Part shown: positions 5,397 through 8,286 of the stretch, piece by piece
Numbering within the stretch: the stretch's first letter is position 1
How the letters are laid out: each line of letters begins with the position of its first letter
DNA from: Burkholderiaceae bacterium
Lineage (GTDB): Bacteria > Pseudomonadota > Gammaproteobacteria > Burkholderiales > Burkholderiaceae_C
Direction: 5' to 3'
NCBI GenBank assembly: GCA_031256125.1
Contig: JAIRRE010000190.1
Span: forward strand, 1-8,286
DNA: 8,286 nt
Position numbers and translations under genes: made by a program
Notes under the pieces: model-generated
What the model was told of the DNA's origin: nothing
Seen by the model: only the letters and a program-made list of their open reading frames with translations
Database searches by the model: none

Positions 5397-6808
5397 CGCC
5401 GCGCAATGCTGGCCGCGCCGCGCAGACTGACATCGACATCGGGCAGTTCCTCGCTGGCATAGGCGCTGGCGGAATAGACCGACGCGCCCGCTTCGCTGAC
5501 GATGACTTTCTCCGGCGCAGGCTGGTCTTGTTTTTTGAGCAACGCGATCAAGTCGGCGGCCAACTTGTCGGTCTCGCGGCTGGCGGTGCCGTTGCCGATG
5601 GCGATCAGTTGCACGCCGTGCTTATGTGCCAGGCGCGTCAGCGTCGCCAAGCTGCCGTCCCAGTCGCGGCGCGGCTCGTGTGGATAGACCGTGGCGGTAT
5701 CAACCAGCTTGCCGGTGGCATCGACCACCGCCACCTTGACGCCGGTGCGGATGCCCGGATCCAGCCCCATCACCGCCTTTTGCCCGGCGGGCGCGGCCAG
5801 CAGCAGGTCGCGCAGGTTATCGGCAAAGACCTGGATGGCGACCTGCTCCGCGCTCTCGCGCAAGCGCGCGAACAAATCGCGCTCGATCGACAGCGAGAGC
5901 TTGACCCGCCAACACCACGTCACGCACTTGCGCAGCAAATCGTCGGCGGGCCGCCCCTGATGCGACCAGCCCAGTTGCAAGGCGATACGGCCCTCGGCAA
6001 TGGAAGGCTGCCCCGGTTCCGGTTCCACCAGCAACGCCAGCCGCGCATCCAGCATGTCCAGTTGCCGCCCCCGGAACACCGCCAGCGCCCGGTGCGAAGG
6101 CACGCGGGCGATCGGTTCGCGGTAGTCGAAGTAGTCGCGGAAACGCGCCACCTCGGCATCCGCCTCGTTCTTGCCCGCCGCCAGCTTGGACGTAAACAGC
6201 CCCTCGGCCCACAACCATTCGCGCAGCGTTTGCAGCAGCGCCGCATCCTCGGCCCAGCGCTCGGCCAGAATGTCGCGCACGCCATCGAGCACCGCCGCGA
6301 TGGTGGTGAAATCTTCGCCGCCTTCGCCCTTTTCGGTACGCACGAAGGCTTGCGCCTCGGTTTGCGGATCGCGCGACGGATCGGCCCACAGCACATCCGC
6401 CAGCGGCTCGATGCCGAACTCGCGCGCAATCTGCGCTTTGGTGCGGCGCTTGGGCTTGTAAGGCAGGTACAGGTCTTCCAGCGCCTGGCGCGTGTCCGCC
6501 GCCTCGATGGCCGCGCGCAACTCCGGCGTGAGCTTGCCTTGCGCTTCAATGCTCTTGACGATCACCGCCCGGCGCTGGTGCAGTTCGCGCAGATACGCCA
6601 GGCGCGTTTCCAGTTCGCGCAGTTGCGCATCGTCCAGCCCGCCGGTGGCTTCCTTGCGATAACGCGCGACAAAGGGCACAGTGGCCCCGCCGTCGAGCAA
6701 ATCAATCGCCGCGCGCGTCTGCGCGGGCCGCACCTGCAACTCGGCGGCGATCTGCGCAGCGATGATTTCGGTAATGGTTGAGGCTTGAAAAGAACTGCTT
6801 TCGGACAT
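4439..6808 (-). CDS. tex: Tex-family transcription accessory / RNA-binding protein, full length (copy 2)
   Basis: This complete Tex protein has 789 residues, normal for the family. Tex proteins are cytoplasmic nucleic-acid-binding factors related to eukaryotic Spt6. In order, with approximate residues: an N-terminal helical Tex domain (10-210, including LLDGGATVPFVARYRKEATG and LPYKPKRRTKAQIAREFG); a YqgF/RuvC-like RNase H fold (343-475, VMGLDPGIRTGVKVAVVD); a helix-hairpin-helix region (510-580); an S1 domain (670-740); and a basic Gln-rich tail. The ATG at 6808 (MSESSSFQAS) is chosen because the family motif AAQIAAELQVRPAQT follows within about 20 residues. The open frame extends to a TTG at 6871, but those codons do not resemble Tex. 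No strong ribosome-binding site precedes either. It lies 103 bp after the restriction gene on the same strand, so co-transcription is possible. A long antisense frame over this gene is a GC-driven shadow. Its last codons overlap the transposase remnant on the other strand. Confidence 0.97.
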   Translation of the reverse strand: MSESSSFQASTITEIIAAQIAAELQVRPAQTRAAIDLLDGGATVPFVARYRKEATGGLDDAQLRELETRLAYLRELHQRRAVIVKSIEAQGKLTPELRAAIEAADTRQALEDLYLPYKPKRRTKAQIAREFGIEPLADVLWADPSRDPQTEAQAFVRTEKGEGGEDFTTIAAVLDGVRDILAERWAEDAALLQTLREWLWAEGLFTSKLAAGKNEADAEVARFRDYFDYREPIARVPSHRALAVFRGRQLDMLDARLALLVEPEPGQPSIAEGRIALQLGWSHQGRPADDLLRKCVTWCWRVKLSLSIERDLFARLRESAEQVAIQVFADNLRDLLLAAPAGQKAVMGLDPGIRTGVKVAVVDATGKLVDTATVYPHEPRRDWDGSLATLTRLAHKHGVQLIAIGNGTASRETDKLAADLIALLKKQDQPAPEKVIVSEAGASVYSASAYASEELPDVDVSLRGAASIARRLQDPLAELVKIDPKSIGVGQYQHDVNQSDLARMLDAVVEDCVNGVGVDLNTASAPLLARVSGLSATVARAVVRWREAHGSFVNRQQLMQVTGLGPKSFEQSAGFLRIRGGDNPLDMTGVHPETYPVVEQIIVQTGRPIDQIMGRADWLKTLKPEPFATGNFGPVTVRDILVELEKPGRDPRPDFRVARFNEGVQDIKDLQPGMVLEGTVSNVAQFGAFVDLGVHQDGLIHVSQLANRFVTDAREVVKTGQIVKVKVLEVDLARNRIGLTLKLDAQPAPRGLENRHEPASRTQRQPDRMRQDNHATPTAMAAAFANLRR

Positions 6809-6911
6809 GCGTTGGCGGATGGATGCCGTGGGTTGGGAAAACGGGTGAGTCTGCCATACCGCGGGCGACAAAGCGCTTCGTTTTCAGGCAAGGCATCAAC
6901 AACAGCCCGTC

Positions 6912-8286
6912 TCAAACTAACTGCTCGTCCAGACTCCAGCGTTCCGGTGTCGAACGGGCATAGTTGACATTAATTTTCTTGAAGTGCTTTTGGGCGCATT
7001 TGATTTTATAGGGTTCGTATTGACGTAGTTCACTATTTGACTGCGTACTCTTGGTTTCCCGAATCATGTAAATATGGTCTTCGCCATCTTGATGTTTGAT
7101 AATGGCCCAATCCGGATTATAGATACTGACCGGAGTATCAATTTTGAATTTCTTTGGTAGTTTCATGAATAGCTTGATGTCTTCTCTGCCATCAAGTAAT
7201 TTGGCAAACTTTTCCTCCACATCAGATTCATAAACAACGTAATCGAAATCAGTCTTTTTCTGGTGTTGTACCTGATACATCTGGTCGAGAAAACGCTCTT
7301 TCTCCTCCAGCCCATCGGCTTGCAGCTCCCGTAATTCATAGAGTGAACCGCCGATTTTTTCATATTCAACACCTTCAACCAAGATTTTCGTCAGTTCCTC
7401 CTTTATGCAACGTCTCGTCATTGCGATAAAATCGTTTGGGTTACCGATGAATTCGTCCAACTTGCCGCTACCAGCGATAATTTCACCCAGCGTTTTGCGG
7501 GTCAGCGAAGTCGCTTCCTGAAGTTCGCCGATAATATCAGGAAGATCGTAGCTGCCTTTCAGTTCAGCGATGCGTGTACCCAGCACCTGGCCTTGCGCGC
7601 CACCGCGCAGCACCTTAACGCCCGCGCGGGTTATTTCGACGCACAGCGGCTCAATTTTGGGCGCTTCTTTTATGGCGGCGATGGCTTTATTGATAAGCTC
7701 GTCGCGCTTAATCGTTACCCGATACGTTGTCTTCTGGCTGATCGTATTCCAGAACTTCTCGAATTCCGGCGTTGCATAAAGCCCCTTGTTGAACTTGCGC
7801 AACGCCCGTTTGCTTTTGGGCTTGACGTATTTTTCAATATTTGTCCGGTGAATCAATCCAATAATGTCTATTTCGTAAGGCTTGAACTTATCTGGCAGGT
7901 ATAGAGAAAAATCTTCCGTATCCGGTAAAAATTTCGAGGTTACCTTGCCTTCCTTGATAAAATCGCTATTTTCAAGATGCTGGAACACTTCCAGCGACCA
8001 TTGGTAACCGAAAATCTCATCTGTGACTGCACCGCTTGCGTTTAACCGCAACAGCTTGGCGAATTCATTGGGCCGCACTTGGCCGATTGCAACGCCTGCC
8101 GCGTTGTATTCGTTTTGCAGGTTTTGCGCGAACGCCTGATATGACTCGTTGGCAATTACGGTGAGAACAGCGATGTCTTGATCGGCAATGCGCTCATAGC
8201 CCTTGCCGGTTTTCGCCACCGGCAAGCGCAGGCCACGCCCTAAAGTCTGCCGCCGTTCTGTTTCCGTGCCTATTTCGCGCAGTGTG
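6912..8286 (-). CDS. res: Type III restriction enzyme Res subunit, C-terminal part (cut by window edge)
   Basis: This is the C-terminal 457 residues of a type III restriction endonuclease, the ATP-dependent helicase-nuclease that acts with a Mod methylase. The visible frame opens inside helicase motif VI (REIGTETERRQTLGRGLRLP), followed by VLTVIANESYQAFAQNLQNE, a typical Res sequence. Near the end is a PD-ExK nuclease site: SIYNPDWAII and MIRETKST, giving Asp392, Glu410 and Lys412 in visible numbering. All three catalytic residues are present, so the nuclease half looks intact. The frame runs unbroken to the window edge; a TTG at 8225 is internal, not a start. Helicase motifs I-V and the partner mod gene should lie beyond 8286. 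The DNA is clearly more AT-rich than tex, which suggests horizontal acquisition. The gene ends 103 bp before tex, on the same strand. Confidence 0.92.
   Translation of the reverse strand, partial: TLREIGTETERRQTLGRGLRLPVAKTGKGYERIADQDIAVLTVIANESYQAFAQNLQNEYNAAGVAIGQVRPNEFAKLLRLNASGAVTDEIFGYQWSLEVFQHLENSDFIKEGKVTSKFLPDTEDFSLYLPDKFKPYEIDIIGLIHRTNIEKYVKPKSKRALRKFNKGLYATPEFEKFWNTISQKTTYRVTIKRDELINKAIAAIKEAPKIEPLCVEITRAGVKVLRGGAQGQVLGTRIAELKGSYDLPDIIGELQEATSLTRKTLGEIIAGSGKLDEFIGNPNDFIAMTRRCIKEELTKILVEGVEYEKIGGSLYELRELQADGLEEKERFLDQMYQVQHQKKTDFDYVVYESDVEEKFAKLLDGREDIKLFMKLPKKFKIDTPVSIYNPDWAIIKHQDGEDHIYMIRETKSTQSNSELRQYEPYKIKCAQKHFKKINVNYARSTPERWSLDEQLV

Noticed and set aside
5129..6781. A 550-codon open frame on the plus strand, antisense to tex.
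   Set aside because: It mirrors the codon periodicity of the GC-rich tex gene, its product is low-complexity and rich in Arg, Gln and His, and it resembles no family. Tex on the other strand has all expected domains.

Overview
The window looks like accessory, rearranged DNA from a proteobacterium. Betaproteobacteria is my best guess, based on the GC-rich Tex gene and on a TssQ-type lipoprotein paired with a membrane Ser/Thr kinase; this is inference from protein character, not a database result. Only two genes are certainly complete: the Tex gene on the minus strand and the lipoprotein gene. The kinase is complete apart from an uncertain start codon. Both window ends cut through genes.

Layout. 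Positions 1-958 (+) hold the 3' part of a tex gene: the end of the RNase H-like domain, the helix-hairpin-helix region and the S1 domain. Positions 4439-6808 (-) hold a full-length second tex (789 aa). The shared part forms a 969-bp inverted repeat (1-969 versus 4428-5396) of about 92% identity, ending abruptly 11 bp past both stop codons. A degenerate IS5-type transposase piece abuts each tex tail: a C-terminal piece (963-1136, -) beside copy 1 and an N-terminal piece (about 4199-4442, +) beside copy 2.

Between the arms lies a 3.46-kb segment. It carries a two-gene minus-strand operon: a Ser/Thr kinase with one membrane segment and a PEGA-like periplasmic end (1721-3598, or from 3715), and, 3 bp downstream, a TPR-like lipoprotein resembling the TssQ family linked to type VI secretion (1196-1717). 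A good sigma-70-like promoter (3763-3792) points at the kinase. Just upstream of it is a 183-bp MITE-like element (3801-3983) with 18-bp imperfect terminal inverted repeats and TTAA at both edges.

Positions 6912-8286 (-) hold the C-terminal part of a type III restriction enzyme (Res): helicase motif VI followed by a PD-ExK nuclease domain. Its DNA is visibly more AT-rich than tex, which fits an acquired restriction-modification system placed upstream of tex on the same strand.

How it fits together. The kinase and lipoprotein probably form a signalling and envelope pair, perhaps for a type VI secretion system, though no T6SS structural gene is visible. The restriction gene, tex duplication, transposase remnants and MITE mark a rearrangement hotspot. 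I see no CRISPR array, tRNA, rRNA or riboswitch, and nothing that proves a wholly new system. The most unusual feature is the inverted, mosaic tex duplication with matching IS scars that brackets the kinase-lipoprotein operon.
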